Source of the DNA: Pseudomonas kuykendallii
GTDB taxonomy: Bacteria; Pseudomonadota; Gammaproteobacteria; Pseudomonadales; Pseudomonadaceae
Length of the DNA: 64,000 bases
Reading direction: 5' to 3'
Assembly: GCF_900106975.1 (NCBI RefSeq)
Contig: NZ_FNNU01000001.1
Coordinates: 804,260-868,259 of the forward strand
Positions 36,651 to 45,857 of this stretch are shown piece by piece; the stretch's first letter is position 1; each line of letters starts with the position of its first letter. The position numbers were made by a program, and so were the translations under genes. The notes below the pieces were generated by a model. It saw only the letters and a list, made by a program, of their open reading frames with translations. It did not search any database and was not told the DNA's origin.

Positions 36651-38825
36651 TCAGCCTTTCTTGAACGCCAGGCGCCACTGGTGCAGCAGCGGCTCGGTGT
36701 AGCCGCTGGGTTGCTCGCGGCCCTTGAACACCAGGTCACAGGCGGCGCGGAAGGCGAAGGACTTGCCGAAGTCGGCGGCCATTGGCGTGTACAGCGGATC
36801 GCCGGCGTTCTGCCCGTCGACCACTTTGGCCATGCGCTCCAGCGTTTCGCGCACCTGCGCTTCGCCAACTACCCCGTGGTGCAGCCAGTTGGCGATGTGC
36901 TGGCTGGAGATACGCAGCGTGGCGCGGTCTTCCATCAGGCCGACGTCATGGATGTCCGGCACCTTGGAGCAGCCGACGCCCTGTTCGACCCAGCGCACCA
37001 CGTAGCCGAGGATGCCCTGGCAGTTGTTGTCCAGCTCCTGCTGGATGTCCGCGGCGCTCCAGTTGCGCTCGGCGGCCACCGGCACGCTGAGCAGGCCGGC
37101 GAGCAGGTCGTCGCGCTGGCTGGCGAGGTCGATCTTCTCCAGCTCCTGCTGCACGGCCTGTACGTCCACCTGGTGGTAGTGCAGCGCGTGCAGGGTGGCG
37201 GCGGTCGGCGACGGCACCCAGGCGGTGTTGGCGCCGGATTTCGGATGGCCGATCTTCTGTTCCAGCATGGCTGCCATCAGGTCCGGCATCGCCCACATGC
37301 CCTTGCCGATCTGCGCGCGACCGCGCAGGCCGCAGGACAGCCCGACCAGCACGTTGTTGCGCTCGTAGGCCTGAATCCAGGCGCTGCCTTTCATGTCGCC
37401 CTTGCGCAGCATCGCGCCGGCTTCCATGGCGGTGTGCATCTCGTCGCCGGTGCGGTCGAGGAAGCCGGTGTTGATGAACGCCACGCGGTCGCCCGCCTCG
37501 GCGATGCAGGCCTTGAGGTTGACGCTGGTGCGCCGCTCCTCGTCCATGATGCCCATCTTCAGGGTGTGGCGCGGCAGGCCGAGGAGGTCCTCGACGCGGC
37601 CGAACAGCTCGTTGGCGAAGGCCACTTCGGCCGGGCCGTGCATCTTCGGCTTGACGATGTAGACGCTGCCGCTGCGCGAGTTGCCGCGGCGCTGGAGGTC
37701 GTGCAGCGCGATCAGGCTGGTGAACACGCCGTCGAGGATGCCTTCCGGCACCTCGTTGCCCTCGCCGTCAAGGACCGCGGTGTTGGTCATCAGGTGGCCG
37801 ACGTTGCGGATGAACAGCAGCGAGCGGCCATGCAGGGTCAGGCTGGAACCGTCGGCGGCGGTGTACTCGCGGTCGGGGTTGAGGCGGCGGGTGACGCGCT
37901 TGCCGCCCTTGTCCAGTTCCTCGACCAGGTCGCCCTTCATCAGGCCCAGCCAGTTGCGGTAGACCACCACCTTGTCGTCGGCGTCGACCGCGGCGATGGA
38001 GTCCTCGCAGTCCATGATGGTCGTCAGCGCGGCCTCCATCAGCACGTCCTTTACCCCGGCGGCGTCGGTGCGGCCGATGGGGCTGGAGGCGTCGATCTGG
38101 ATCTCGAAGTGCAGGCCGTTGTTCTTCAGCAGCAGGGCGACCGGCTGGTCGGCGTCGCCCTGGTGACCGATGAACTTCTCGGGCTGCGCCAGGCCGCTGG
38201 TGCTGCCGTCCTTCAGTGCGACCTGCAACTGGCCGCCAACCACCTGGTAGCGTTGCGCGTCGGCATGGGAACCCTTGGCCAGCGGCGCGGCCTGGTCGAG
38301 GAAGGCCCGCGCGAAGGCGATCACCTTGGCGCCGCGCACTTCGTTGTAGCCCGGGCCCTTGCTGGCGCCGCCGTCCTCGCTGATCGCGTCGGTGCCGTAG
38401 AGCGCGTCGTACAGCGAGCCCCAGCGGGCATTGGCGGCGTTCAGCGCATAGCGCGCGTTCATCACCGGCACCACCAGCTGCGGGCCGGCCTGCTCGGCGA
38501 TCTCGCGGTCGACGTTGGCGGTGCGCGCGGCGACGCTGGCCGGCTGCGGCAGCAGGTAGCCGATGGATTCGAGGAAGCTGCGGTAGGCGGGCAGGTCGTG
38601 CACCGGGCCCGGATTGGCCCTGTGCCAGGTGTCCAGCTCCTGTTGCAGGCGGTCGCGCTCGGCGAGCAGCGCGCGGTTCTTCGGCGCGAGGTCATGCACC
38701 AGGGCATCGAAGCCGGCCCAGAAGGCGGCGCTGTCGATACCGCTGCCGGGCAGAACTTCGTCGTCGACGAAGCGTTGCAGGTTGGCGGCGACCTGCAGGC
38801 GATTGAGGGTTACGCGTTCGGTCAT
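36651..38825 (-). CDS. glcB: malate synthase G
   Basis: A 724-aa malate synthase G at full family length ([20 protein letters not shown] start). It shows [64 protein letters not shown] and [15 protein letters not shown], covering substrate and Mg binding. It joins glyoxylate and acetyl-CoA to malate, completing glycolate/glyoxylate use started by glycolate oxidase GlcDEF encoded 2-6 kb away. In P. aeruginosa glcB is, as I recall, elsewhere; here it is beside the glc genes. Upstream glcG may be co-transcribed. Confidence 0.96.
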   Translation of the reverse strand: MTERVTLNRLQVAANLQRFVDDEVLPGSGIDSAAFWAGFDALVHDLAPKNRALLAERDRLQQELDTWHRANPGPVHDLPAYRSFLESIGYLLPQPASVAARTANVDREIAEQAGPQLVVPVMNARYALNAANARWGSLYDALYGTDAISEDGGASKGPGYNEVRGAKVIAFARAFLDQAAPLAKGSHADAQRYQVVGGQLQVALKDGSTSGLAQPEKFIGHQGDADQPVALLLKNNGLHFEIQIDASSPIGRTDAAGVKDVLMEAALTTIMDCEDSIAAVDADDKVVVYRNWLGLMKGDLVEELDKGGKRVTRRLNPDREYTAADGSSLTLHGRSLLFIRNVGHLMTNTAVLDGEGNEVPEGILDGVFTSLIALHDLQRRGNSRSGSVYIVKPKMHGPAEVAFANELFGRVEDLLGLPRHTLKMGIMDEERRTSVNLKACIAEAGDRVAFINTGFLDRTGDEMHTAMEAGAMLRKGDMKGSAWIQAYERNNVLVGLSCGLRGRAQIGKGMWAMPDLMAAMLEQKIGHPKSGANTAWVPSPTAATLHALHYHQVDVQAVQQELEKIDLASQRDDLLAGLLSVPVAAERNWSAADIQQELDNNCQGILGYVVRWVEQGVGCSKVPDIHDVGLMEDRATLRISSQHIANWLHHGVVGEAQVRETLERMAKVVDGQNAGDPLYTPMAADFGKSFAFRAACDLVFKGREQPSGYTEPLLHQWRLAFKKG

Positions 38826-38930
38826 GTTCGGTCTCTCTCTTGTTCGGGTGACGGTTGCAGCCTGTTCATCTATCGCGCGATCTGCGGGGCACGTGCTCTA
38901 CGCTGGCCGACGCGGGCTGACCGGCGCTGC

Positions 38931-39329
38931 TCAGAGGGCGGCGATGCCGGCCTTGGCCACTTGCGCGTCCTGGTCGGCCTTGACCCCGGACACGCCGACG
39001 GCGCCGACCACCTGGCCTTCCACCAGCACCGGCACGCCGCCTTCGAGCGAGGTCATCAGCGGGGCGGTGACGAAGGCGGTGCGGCCGCCGTTGACCATGT
39101 CTTCCAGCGCCTTGGTTTCCTTGCGCGACAGGGCCGAGCTGCGGGCCTTTTCCGGGGCGATGTAGGCGCTGTTCGCCGGCGCGCCGTCGAGGCGTTCCAG
39201 CGCCAGCAGGTGGCCGCCGTCGTCGACCACGGCGATGGTCACGGCCCAGCCGTTCTGCTGCGCTTCGTTACGGGCCGCGCTGAGGATGCGGCTGACTTCG
39301 GTCTGGCTGAGTACGGCTTTGCTGAGCAT
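38931..39329 (-). CDS. glcG: GlcG/HbpS-family protein
   Basis: A 132-aa protein of the GlcG/HbpS (DUF336) family. VTIAVVDDGGHLLALERLDG, APEKARSSALSRKETKALED, TSLEGGVPVLVEGQVVGAVGVSG and DAQVAKAGIAAL are all family-typical. In E. coli glcG lies in the glycolate operon; its role is unclear, and heme binding is known for related HbpS. It lies 105 bases upstream of glcB on the same strand. Confidence 0.9.
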   Translation of the reverse strand: MLSKAVLSQTEVSRILSAARNEAQQNGWAVTIAVVDDGGHLLALERLDGAPANSAYIAPEKARSSALSRKETKALEDMVNGGRTAFVTAPLMTSLEGGVPVLVEGQVVGAVGVSGVKADQDAQVAKAGIAAL

Positions 39330-39528
39330 GTGGGGCCTCGTTCTTGTTGGGCAGTGGCAACGCGGACAGGATCATCGCTAACCCCGGCCGCGGCGTGGGG
39401 GTCGGTTTCTTCAGACCACACCCCGCTGACTTTTGCCGAGCGCGCTCGAAGAAATGATCCGCCGGGTGGGTGATGGGGAAAGGATGGCTCAGCGGGCGAC
39501 GAGGATGAACAGCTAAAAACTGTTTTCT

Positions 39529-39549
39529 GTCGATACCGGAAGTATCGAC
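39529..39549. promoter_or_regulatory. inverted repeat, probable LysR-type operator (distal copy)
   Basis: GTCGATAC-CGGAA-GTATCGAC is a perfect eight-base inverted repeat. It contains the same TCGATA-N7-TATCGA pattern as the copy touching the lysR start. It lies 200 bases upstream of glcG. Confidence 0.6.
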
Positions 39550-39892
39550 TTACCCTGGCTCAGCGATATCCCAAGATCGGCAGGAAGGGCATTCCAGAGC
39601 GCGCGGAGAGGCTCGGTGGATTTCAGGGCGCCATCGCGGGTGAACCATCACGGTATCGGTGCTGGTCGAGCCATTGCACACGTCGTGTTGTCGGACGGGC
39701 GCCGTTGTAGCTATCGCCATGTGCAGGACGCCTTCGACGTGCCGCGTCGGTAGTGGGCAATGCCGCCGTACTCGCGCCCGACGGCGTCGGGCCTCGTCAT
39801 CGCTCCCTCGGCCTTCGAGTCGATATTTTTATTGATGGATGCGAGGATGGATCAGGCCTTGGGCGGGGAAAATGCCCGGAAAAGGGTTTCTA

Positions 39893-39911
39893 TCGATATT
39901 GGGAGTATCGA
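39893..39911. promoter_or_regulatory. inverted repeat, probable LysR-type operator (proximal copy)
   Basis: TCGATA-TTGGGAG-TATCGA ends exactly at the base before the lysR ATG, overlapping the ribosome-binding site region. Binding here would block expression, which suggests negative autoregulation. Confidence 0.6.
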
Positions 39912-40829
39912 ATGAGCCGCTACACCGAATTACACAGCTTCGTTCAGGTCGCCCAGCGCGGCAGTTTCGCCGCGACCGCGCTCAGCGAGGGCGTCACGCC
40001 GGCGATCCTCGGCCGCCGGCTGGACGCCCTGGAGCGGCGCCTGGGGGTGAAGCTGATGCACCGCTCGACCCGCGGGCTGACCCTCACCGAGCCCGGCGAG
40101 CAGCTGCTGGAGCGCGCCCGCCACCTGCTGCGCGAGTTCGACGAAGTGGAGGCGAGCATCAGCAGCAGTTCGTCGTCGGTCAGCGGCCACCTGGTGGTGT
40201 CCGCGCCTGCATCCTTCGGCCGCTTGCACGTCGCGCCCCACGTACTGGCGTTCCAGAAGCTGTTTCCGGAGCTCAAGCTGTCCTTCGATTTCACCGACAG
40301 CGTGATCGACCTGATCGGCGAGAACTACGACATGAGCTTGCGCATCGGCGCGGTCACCGACCCCAACTACGTGGCGATCAAGCTGTTCCCCAACCGCCGC
40401 GTGGTGTGCGGCACGCCCGGCTACTTCGCCGAGCACGGCCGGCCGGAAACCCTCGAGGACCTGGCCCGGCACAACTGCCTGGCGTTCAACCTCAAGGGCG
40501 GCCAGCACCGCGGCTGGACCTTCCTGCGCGATGGTCGCCAGGTGGCCGTGAAGGTCGCCGGCAACCTCGCCTGTAACGACGGCGAGCTGCTGTTCGCCTG
40601 GATTCGCCAGGGCCTGGGCATCGGCTGGCGCTCGACCTGGGAGATCCACTCGGAGCTGCAGCGCGGCGAACTGGTCACCGTGCTCGACGAATTCGCCCTG
40701 CCGGACTACGACATCCAGGCGGTCTACCCGCAGCAACGCTACCTGCCGGCGAAGGTGCGCTGCTTCATCGACTTCCTGAAGGCGCAGTACAACCAGCCCG
40801 GCTACTGGGAGCGGCCGCACAGCCTCTGA
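39912..40829 (+). CDS. LysR-family regulator (CrgA/AaeR-like group)
   Basis: A 305-aa LysR regulator. FVQVAQRGSFAATALSEGVTPAILGRRLDALERRLGVKLMHRSTRG is the HTH region, and HLVVSAPASFGRLHVAPHVL opens the effector domain. A GGAG lies a few bases before ATG 39912, inside the proximal palindrome. Divergent from glcG-glcB and placed before glcF, it could control glycolate or unrelated genes; the ligand cannot be predicted. The two matching palindromes in the upstream region point to direct autoregulation. Confidence 0.88.
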   Translation: MSRYTELHSFVQVAQRGSFAATALSEGVTPAILGRRLDALERRLGVKLMHRSTRGLTLTEPGEQLLERARHLLREFDEVEASISSSSSSVSGHLVVSAPASFGRLHVAPHVLAFQKLFPELKLSFDFTDSVIDLIGENYDMSLRIGAVTDPNYVAIKLFPNRRVVCGTPGYFAEHGRPETLEDLARHNCLAFNLKGGQHRGWTFLRDGRQVAVKVAGNLACNDGELLFAWIRQGLGIGWRSTWEIHSELQRGELVTVLDEFALPDYDIQAVYPQQRYLPAKVRCFIDFLKAQYNQPGYWERPHSL

Positions 40830-40848
40830 TGCAATGCCCGGTGCGCGC

Positions 40849-40897
40849 GGCGCACCCTACGGCCGCCCGCGCGGTGGCCTCGTCCGTAGGGTGCGCC
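40849..40897. repeat. GTAGGGTGCGC palindromic intergenic repeat
   Basis: GGCGCACCCTACGG at 40849-40862 and its exact complement at 40884-40897 form a 14-base inverted repeat between convergent lysR and glcF. The same arms occur near 45.8 kb and a related form near 55.8 kb. It may double as a transcription stop. Confidence 0.8.
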
Positions 40898-40916
40898 ATG
40901 CGCACCTCGTGCTGCG

Positions 40917-42134
40917 CTAGTGCAGCGCCTCCTCGACCAGCTCGATCCAGTGCCGCACCGGCGTGCGGCCGGCGCCGTCGAGGTGGGTCTGGCAGCCGAT
41001 GTTGGCGGTGACGATGACTTCCGGGTTGCCGCTCTCCAGGGCGTTGAGCTTGTTGTCGCGCAGTTGCCTTGACAGCTCCGGCTGGGTGATCGAATAGGTG
41101 CCGGCCGAGCCGCAGCAGAGGTGGCCGTCGGGCACCGCGGTGAGGTGGAAGCCGAGCCGCGACAGCACGCCTTCCACCGCGCCGCCGAGCTTCTGCGCAT
41201 GCTGCAGGGTGCACGGGCAATGGAACGCCAGGCGCCGGTCAGCGTGGATGCCGAGCTTCTCCAGCGGTTCCTCGCGCAGCACTTCGACCAGGTCCCTGGC
41301 CAGTTCGCTGACCCGCGCGGCCTTCGCCGCGTAGGCCGGATCGTCACGCAGCAGGTGGCCGTATTCCTTGACGAAGGCGCCGCAGCCGCTGGCGGTCTGC
41401 AGGATCGCCTCGGCGCCCGCTTCGATCGCCGGCCACCAGGCGTCGATGTTGCGCCGGGCACGCTCCAGGCCCTTCTCCTGGGCGTTCAGGTGATAGTCCA
41501 CCGCGCCGCAGCAGCCCGCCTCGCGGGCCGGCTCGACGCTCAGGCCGAGGCGGTCGAGCACCCGCGCGGTAGCGGCGTTGGTGTTTGGCGAAAGCCCCGG
41601 CTGCACGCAGCCTTCGAGCATCAGCACGCGCCGCGCATGGCGCGCCAGCGGGTGTGCCTTGGCCGGGCGCGCGTGGCGCGGCAGCTTGTTCTCGAGCGCT
41701 TCCGGCAGCAGCGGACGAAATGCCTGGCCGGTGCGGATCAGCGCCTTGAACAGCCCGGCGTGCGGCACCACCGCGCGCAACCCGGCGCGCAGCGCGCGTT
41801 CGCCCGGCGAGCGCGGCACCCGCGCCTCGACCGCGGCGCGGCCGATGTCCAGCAGCTTGTGGTACTCGACGCCGGACGGGCAGGTGGTTTCGCAGTTGCG
41901 GCAGGTCAGGCAGCGGTCCAGGTGCAGCTGGGTCTTCTCGGTCACCACGTCGGTTTCGAGGAACTGCTTGATCAGGTAGATGCGCCCGCGCGGGCCGTCC
42001 AGCTCGTCGCCGAGCAACTGGTAGGTTGGGCAGGTGGCGTTGCAGAAGCCACAGTGCACGCAGCTGCGTAGCACGCGCTCGGCTTCGGCGGCCTGTTCCA
42101 GGCGTTTGGCTTGATCGCAGAGATTGGTTTGCAC
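40917..42134 (-). CDS. glcF: glycolate oxidase iron-sulfur subunit
   Basis: A 405-aa protein with two 4Fe-4S cluster motifs near the N-terminus (CVHCGFCNATCPTY and CLTCRNCETTCPSG). Two CCG domains follow (LMLEGCVQPGL, AREAGCCGAV and FHCPCTLQHAQKLGG, LCCGSAGTYS). It passes electrons from the GlcD flavin subunit to the respiratory chain. It is the last gene of glcD-glcE-glcF, three bases after glcE. Confidence 0.96.
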   Translation of the reverse strand: MQTNLCDQAKRLEQAAEAERVLRSCVHCGFCNATCPTYQLLGDELDGPRGRIYLIKQFLETDVVTEKTQLHLDRCLTCRNCETTCPSGVEYHKLLDIGRAAVEARVPRSPGERALRAGLRAVVPHAGLFKALIRTGQAFRPLLPEALENKLPRHARPAKAHPLARHARRVLMLEGCVQPGLSPNTNAATARVLDRLGLSVEPAREAGCCGAVDYHLNAQEKGLERARRNIDAWWPAIEAGAEAILQTASGCGAFVKEYGHLLRDDPAYAAKAARVSELARDLVEVLREEPLEKLGIHADRRLAFHCPCTLQHAQKLGGAVEGVLSRLGFHLTAVPDGHLCCGSAGTYSITQPELSRQLRDNKLNALESGNPEVIVTANIGCQTHLDGAGRTPVRHWIELVEEALH

Positions 42135-42137
42135 GCG

Positions 42138-43214
42138 TTAGACCTCGGAATACATCCGCCCGGGATTGAAGATTCCCTGCGGATCGAGCTGAGCCTTGAG
42201 CTGGCGGTGATAGCGCATCAGGGGCGCGGCCAGCGGCTGGAAGGGCGTGTCGGTGTGCCCGGCGCTGTAGCAGGTGGCGTGGCCGCCGGCCTCGGCGACG
42301 ATGGCGCGGATGTGCGCCTCGTCGGCGTCGGACTTCAGCCAGCGCTGGGCGCCGGCCCAGTCGATCAGTTGTTCACCGGGCAGCGCCAGTTCGCCGACGT
42401 TGTTCGGCAACGACAGGCGCCACAGCGGACGTTCGTCGGCGAAGAAATCCAGCCGGTGTTCGCGCAGCCGCTCCCAGTAACCGGCGTCGAGCGGGTCGCC
42501 GCCGAGGCGGTCGCAGGCCGCCTTCACCGAACCTTCCCCGCCCTCCAGGCGCAGGTGCAGCGCTTGCCCATCATGGCTGGCGGCGCTGATCGGGATCGGC
42601 TGCTGGCCCCATTCGGAAAGCCGCGCCAGCGCGCTGCGGGTGTCCATCTGCAGCCGCAGGCTGGTGCACAGGCGCGGCTTGGGCAGCACCTTGAGCGAGA
42701 CTTCGGTGACCAGCCCGAGGCAGCCGAAGCTGCCGGCCATCAGCCGCGACAGGTCGTAGCCGGCGACGTTCTTCATCACCTCGCCGCCGAAGCGCAGGTG
42801 TTTGCCCAGCCCGGTGATGACCCGCGCGCCGAGCACGTAGTCGCGTGCCGAACCTGCCCATGGCCGCCGTGGGCCGGACAACCCGGCGAGCACGGTGCCG
42901 CCTACGGTGGCCGCGGCGCCGAACGCGGGCGGCTCGAAGGGCAGCATCTGCCCGGCGGCTTCCAGGGCGGCGCACAGCTCGACGAGCGGGGTGCCGCTGC
43001 GCACGCTGATGACCAGCTCGGTGGGGTCGTAGTTGACGATGCCGCGGTGCTCGGCGGTGCTCAGCGCCGTGCCCTGAACCGGACGTCCGAGGAACGCCTT
43101 GCTGTTGCCGCCGCGGATCGCCAGCGGGGTGTTGGATGCCAGCGCCTGCTGGACCTCGGCGAGCAGGCGTTCGCCGATGTCGGCGTCGCCGGTTGCGAGT
43201 GTTTCGACGCTCAT
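42138..43214 (-). CDS. glcE: glycolate oxidase FAD-binding subunit
   Basis: A 358-aa FAD-binding (PCMH-type) subunit. LAIRGGNSKAFLGRPV, IVNYDPTELVISVRSGTPL and GGTVLAGLSGPRRPWAGSARDYVLG form the flavin site. I chose ATG 43214, which overlaps the glcD stop by one base (TGATG); upstream frame has no match. It acts with GlcD and GlcF to oxidise glycolate to glyoxylate at the membrane. Confidence 0.95.
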   Translation of the reverse strand: MSVETLATGDADIGERLLAEVQQALASNTPLAIRGGNSKAFLGRPVQGTALSTAEHRGIVNYDPTELVISVRSGTPLVELCAALEAAGQMLPFEPPAFGAAATVGGTVLAGLSGPRRPWAGSARDYVLGARVITGLGKHLRFGGEVMKNVAGYDLSRLMAGSFGCLGLVTEVSLKVLPKPRLCTSLRLQMDTRSALARLSEWGQQPIPISAASHDGQALHLRLEGGEGSVKAACDRLGGDPLDAGYWERLREHRLDFFADERPLWRLSLPNNVGELALPGEQLIDWAGAQRWLKSDADEAHIRAIVAEAGGHATCYSAGHTDTPFQPLAAPLMRYHRQLKAQLDPQGIFNPGRMYSEV

Positions 43215-44713
43215 CAGAAACGCTCCAGTTCGGGGAAGGGCAGCTGCCCGGCATGGATGTGCATGGCGCCGAATTCGGCGCAGCGGTGCAGGGTCGGGAT
43301 GTTCTTGCCGGGGTTGAGCAGGCGCTCGGGGTCGAAGGCCGCCTTCACCGCGTGGAACAGCGTCAGCTCGTCGGAGTTGAACTGCGAGCACATCTGGTTG
43401 ATCTTCTCGCGCCCGACGCCGTGTTCGCCGGTGATGCTGCCGCCCACCGCCACGCAGAGTTCGAGGATCTTGCCGCCGAGTTCCTCGGCGCGCTCCAGCT
43501 CACCGGGCTGGTTGGCATCGAAGAGGATCAGCGGGTGCATGTTGCCGTCGCCGGCATGGAAGACGTTGGCCACGCGCAGGTCGAATTCGCCGGACAGCTC
43601 GCCGATGCGCTGTAGCACGCCGGGCAGCTCGCGCCGCGGGATGGTGCCGTCCATGCAGTAGTAGTCCGGCGACAGCCGCCCCACCGCCGGGAAGGCGTTC
43701 TTGCGACCGGCCCAGAAGCGCACGCGCTCGGCCTCGTCGCGGGCCAGACGCACTTCGCTGGCGCCGGCCCTTTCCAGCACCGCGCGCACGCGGTCGCAGT
43801 CGGCGTGCACGTCGGCTTCGACGCCGTCCAGTTCGCAGAGCAGGATCGCCTCGGCGTCCACCGGGTAGCCGGCGTGGATGAAGTCCTCGGCGGCGCGGAT
43901 CGCCAGGTTGTCCATCATCTCCAGCCCGCCGGGGATGATGCCCTCGGCGATGATGTCGCCTACCGCGCGCCCGGCGGCTTCCACCGAGGCGAAGCTGGCC
44001 AGCAGCACCTTGGCCACCTGCGGTTTGGGCAGCAGCTTGACGGTGACCTCCACCACCACGCCGAGCATGCCCTCGGAGCCGGTGAACAGCGCCAGCAGGT
44101 CGAAGCCCGGGCTGTCCAGGGCGTCCGAGCCGAGCGTCATGCGCTCGCCCTCGATGGTGACGATTTCCACGGCGAGCAGGTTGTGCACGGTCAGGCCGTA
44201 CTTCAGGCAGTGCACGCCGCCGGCGTTCTCGGCGACGTTGCCGCCGATGGAGCAGGCGATCTGCGAGGACGGGTCCGGCGCGTAGTAGAGGTCGTGGGGC
44301 GCGGCGGCCTGGGAGATCGCCAGGTTGCGCACGCCGGGCTGCACGCGGGCGCAGCGCCCGGCGGGATCGATCTCGCGGATGCGGTTGAAGCGCGCCATCA
44401 CCAGCAGGATGCCCTGCTCCAGCGGCAGCGCGCCGCCGGACAGCCCGGTGCCGGCGCCGCGCGCGACCACCGGAACCTTGAGCCGGTTGCACAGCTTGAG
44501 CAGGGTTTCGACCTGCTCGATCTGGCGTGGCAGCACCACCAGCATCGGCGTGGTGCGGTAGGCGGAGAGGCCGTCGCACTCGTAGGGCTTGAGGTCTTCG
44601 GCGCTGTGCAGGATGTCCAGGTCGGGCAATTGCCGGCGCAGCTCGGTGAGCAGCGCCTGCTTGTCGACCTTCGGTAACGCGCCGTCGACACGCTCGTCGT
44701 AGAGGATGTTCAT
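43214..44713 (-). CDS. glcD: glycolate oxidase catalytic FAD subunit
   Basis: A 499-aa FAD-linked oxidase. ARGAGTGLSGGALPLEQGIL and PDPSSQIACSIGGNVAENAGG bind the flavin, and VFHAGDGNMHPLILFD, SITGEHGVGREKINQM and FDPERLLNPGKNIPT are the C-terminal hallmarks of D-2-hydroxyacid dehydrogenases. It oxidises glycolate (and often D-lactate) to the 2-oxo acid. First gene of glcDEF, divergent from glcC, with two FadR-like operators in the 250-base gap. Confidence 0.96.
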   Translation of the reverse strand: MNILYDERVDGALPKVDKQALLTELRRQLPDLDILHSAEDLKPYECDGLSAYRTTPMLVVLPRQIEQVETLLKLCNRLKVPVVARGAGTGLSGGALPLEQGILLVMARFNRIREIDPAGRCARVQPGVRNLAISQAAAPHDLYYAPDPSSQIACSIGGNVAENAGGVHCLKYGLTVHNLLAVEIVTIEGERMTLGSDALDSPGFDLLALFTGSEGMLGVVVEVTVKLLPKPQVAKVLLASFASVEAAGRAVGDIIAEGIIPGGLEMMDNLAIRAAEDFIHAGYPVDAEAILLCELDGVEADVHADCDRVRAVLERAGASEVRLARDEAERVRFWAGRKNAFPAVGRLSPDYYCMDGTIPRRELPGVLQRIGELSGEFDLRVANVFHAGDGNMHPLILFDANQPGELERAEELGGKILELCVAVGGSITGEHGVGREKINQMCSQFNSDELTLFHAVKAAFDPERLLNPGKNIPTLHRCAEFGAMHIHAGQLPFPELERF

Positions 44714-44825
44714 ATCAGGCTCGGTCAGCTCTATTGTCGTTGTTGTCTCGCACCGCCCGGTCGAGGTAGGCGCGTATGCGTCGCATGGTGCGCCGGCGTC
44801 CGCGCGCACGTCCATCGCCGACAGC

Positions 44826-44840
44826 ACTGGTCCTACCAGT
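44826..44840. promoter_or_regulatory. GlcC (FadR-type) operator 1
   Basis: ACTGGTCCTACCAGT is a perfect six-base inverted repeat around CCT. It matches the FadR/GntR pattern CTGGTCnnACCAG. Located between glcD and glcC. Confidence 0.72.
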
Positions 44841-44933
44841 TTTTGCAGGGGCGCCGGGCGTACAGATCGCTGCAAGCCAGGCACAATGGCAGCCAGAGAT
44901 AACCGGCCGCTCACTCATGACTGGCGGGTTTTA

Positions 44934-44946
44934 TCTGGTCCTACCA
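44934..44946. promoter_or_regulatory. GlcC (FadR-type) operator 2
   Basis: CTGGTCCTACCAG repeats the core of operator 1, 107 bases away centre to centre and 17 bases before the glcC start. It suggests autoregulation by GlcC. Confidence 0.72.
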
Positions 44947-44963
44947 GTACGGCGAGGTGAAGG

Positions 44964-45734
44964 ATGCTTACGGAAACGCCCATCGAACGTGCCCAGGTCG
45001 CCGACCGGGTCGCCGAGCGCATCGAACGCCTGATCGTCGACGGCGTGCTCAAGGTCGGCCAGGCGCTGCCGTCGGAGCGGCGCCTGTGCGACAAGCTCGG
45101 CGTGTCGCGCTCGGCGCTGCGCGAGGGCCTGCGCGTGCTGCGCGGCCACGGCATCATCGAGACCGCCCAGGGCCGCGGCTCGTTCGTCGCCTCGTTGTCC
45201 GGCAAGCGCGATGCCACGCCGCTGATGCACCTGTTCAGCTCGCAGCCGCGCACGCTCTACGACCTGCTGGAAGTGCGCGTGCTGCTGGAGGCGGAGTCGG
45301 CACGGCTGGCGGCACTGCGGGGCACCGATGCGGATTTCGTCCTGCTCGGCCGGCGCTACGAGGAAATGCTCGCGGCTCACGAAGGCCAGGGCACCGACCC
45401 GAGGGAACATGCGCGGCTCGACCACGCCTTCCACCTGGCGATCTGCGAGGCGTCGCACAATCCGGTGCTGGTGCACACGCTGCAATCGCTCACCGACCTG
45501 ATGCTCAGCACGGTCTATGCCTCGGTGAACAACCTCTACCACCGGCCGTTGCAGAAGCGCCAGATCGACCGCCAGCACGCGCGCCTCTACCAGGCGGTGA
45601 TCGGCCGCCTGCCCGATCAGGCGCAGCGCGCGGCGCGCGACCATATCCAGAGCATTCGCGACAACCTGCGCGAGATCGAGCAGGAAGAGCAGCGCCTGGT
45701 GCGCGCCGGGATGCGCCTGGAAGGATGGGCGTAA
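44964..45734 (+). CDS. glcC: GntR/FadR-family glycolate regulator
   Basis: A 256-aa FadR-subfamily regulator. The winged helix is in ERAQVADRVAERIERLIVDG with LPSERRLCDKLGVSRSALREGLRVL, and GRGSFVA forms the wing. The C-terminal FCD ligand domain carries LEVRVLLEAESARLAA, LDHAFHLAICEASHNPVLVHTL and HARLYQAVIGR with metal-binding histidines. By orthology it activates glc genes in response to glycolate. Divergent from glcD; two palindromic TGGTCCTACCA sites sit in between. Confidence 0.94.
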   Translation: MLTETPIERAQVADRVAERIERLIVDGVLKVGQALPSERRLCDKLGVSRSALREGLRVLRGHGIIETAQGRGSFVASLSGKRDATPLMHLFSSQPRTLYDLLEVRVLLEAESARLAALRGTDADFVLLGRRYEEMLAAHEGQGTDPREHARLDHAFHLAICEASHNPVLVHTLQSLTDLMLSTVYASVNNLYHRPLQKRQIDRQHARLYQAVIGRLPDQAQRAARDHIQSIRDNLREIEQEEQRLVRAGMRLEGWA

Positions 45735-45747
45735 GCGCGACACGCCC

Positions 45748-45844
45748 CGTAGGGTGCGCTGCCCGCACCGTGGGTGACGATACGGTTTCAGGGTTTGGCG
45801 CAGATGTGGCGGATGTTTTCGCTGCGCATGGCGCACCCTACGGA
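45748..45844. repeat. GTAGGGTGCGC palindromic intergenic repeat, second copy
   Basis: CCGTAGGGTGCGC at 45748-45760 and its exact complement at 45832-45844 bracket about 70 bases between convergent glcC and the next gene. The arms are identical to those at 40849-40897. Confidence 0.8.
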
Positions 45845-45857
45845 ATGCGGCGATGGT

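Larger units (their letters stand above)
39330..39911. other. glcG-lysR intergenic region with two matching palindromes
   Basis: About 580 bases between the glcG start and the divergent LysR gene. It contains no gene I can support, though a frame extending the LysR gene upstream is open. Two inverted repeats share the pattern TCGATA-N7-TATCGA (see separate entries). The central part may be decayed coding sequence, but I could not identify it. Confidence 0.5.

Noticed and set aside
36327-39473. 1048-aa plus-strand frame opposite glcB and glcG
   Set aside because: A long stop-free frame arises from codon bias of malate synthase G on the other strand; no recognisable domain or start signal.
39550-39890. 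Decayed coding sequence between the two palindromes
   Set aside because: Short stop-free stretches exist but none gave a family match I could defend.
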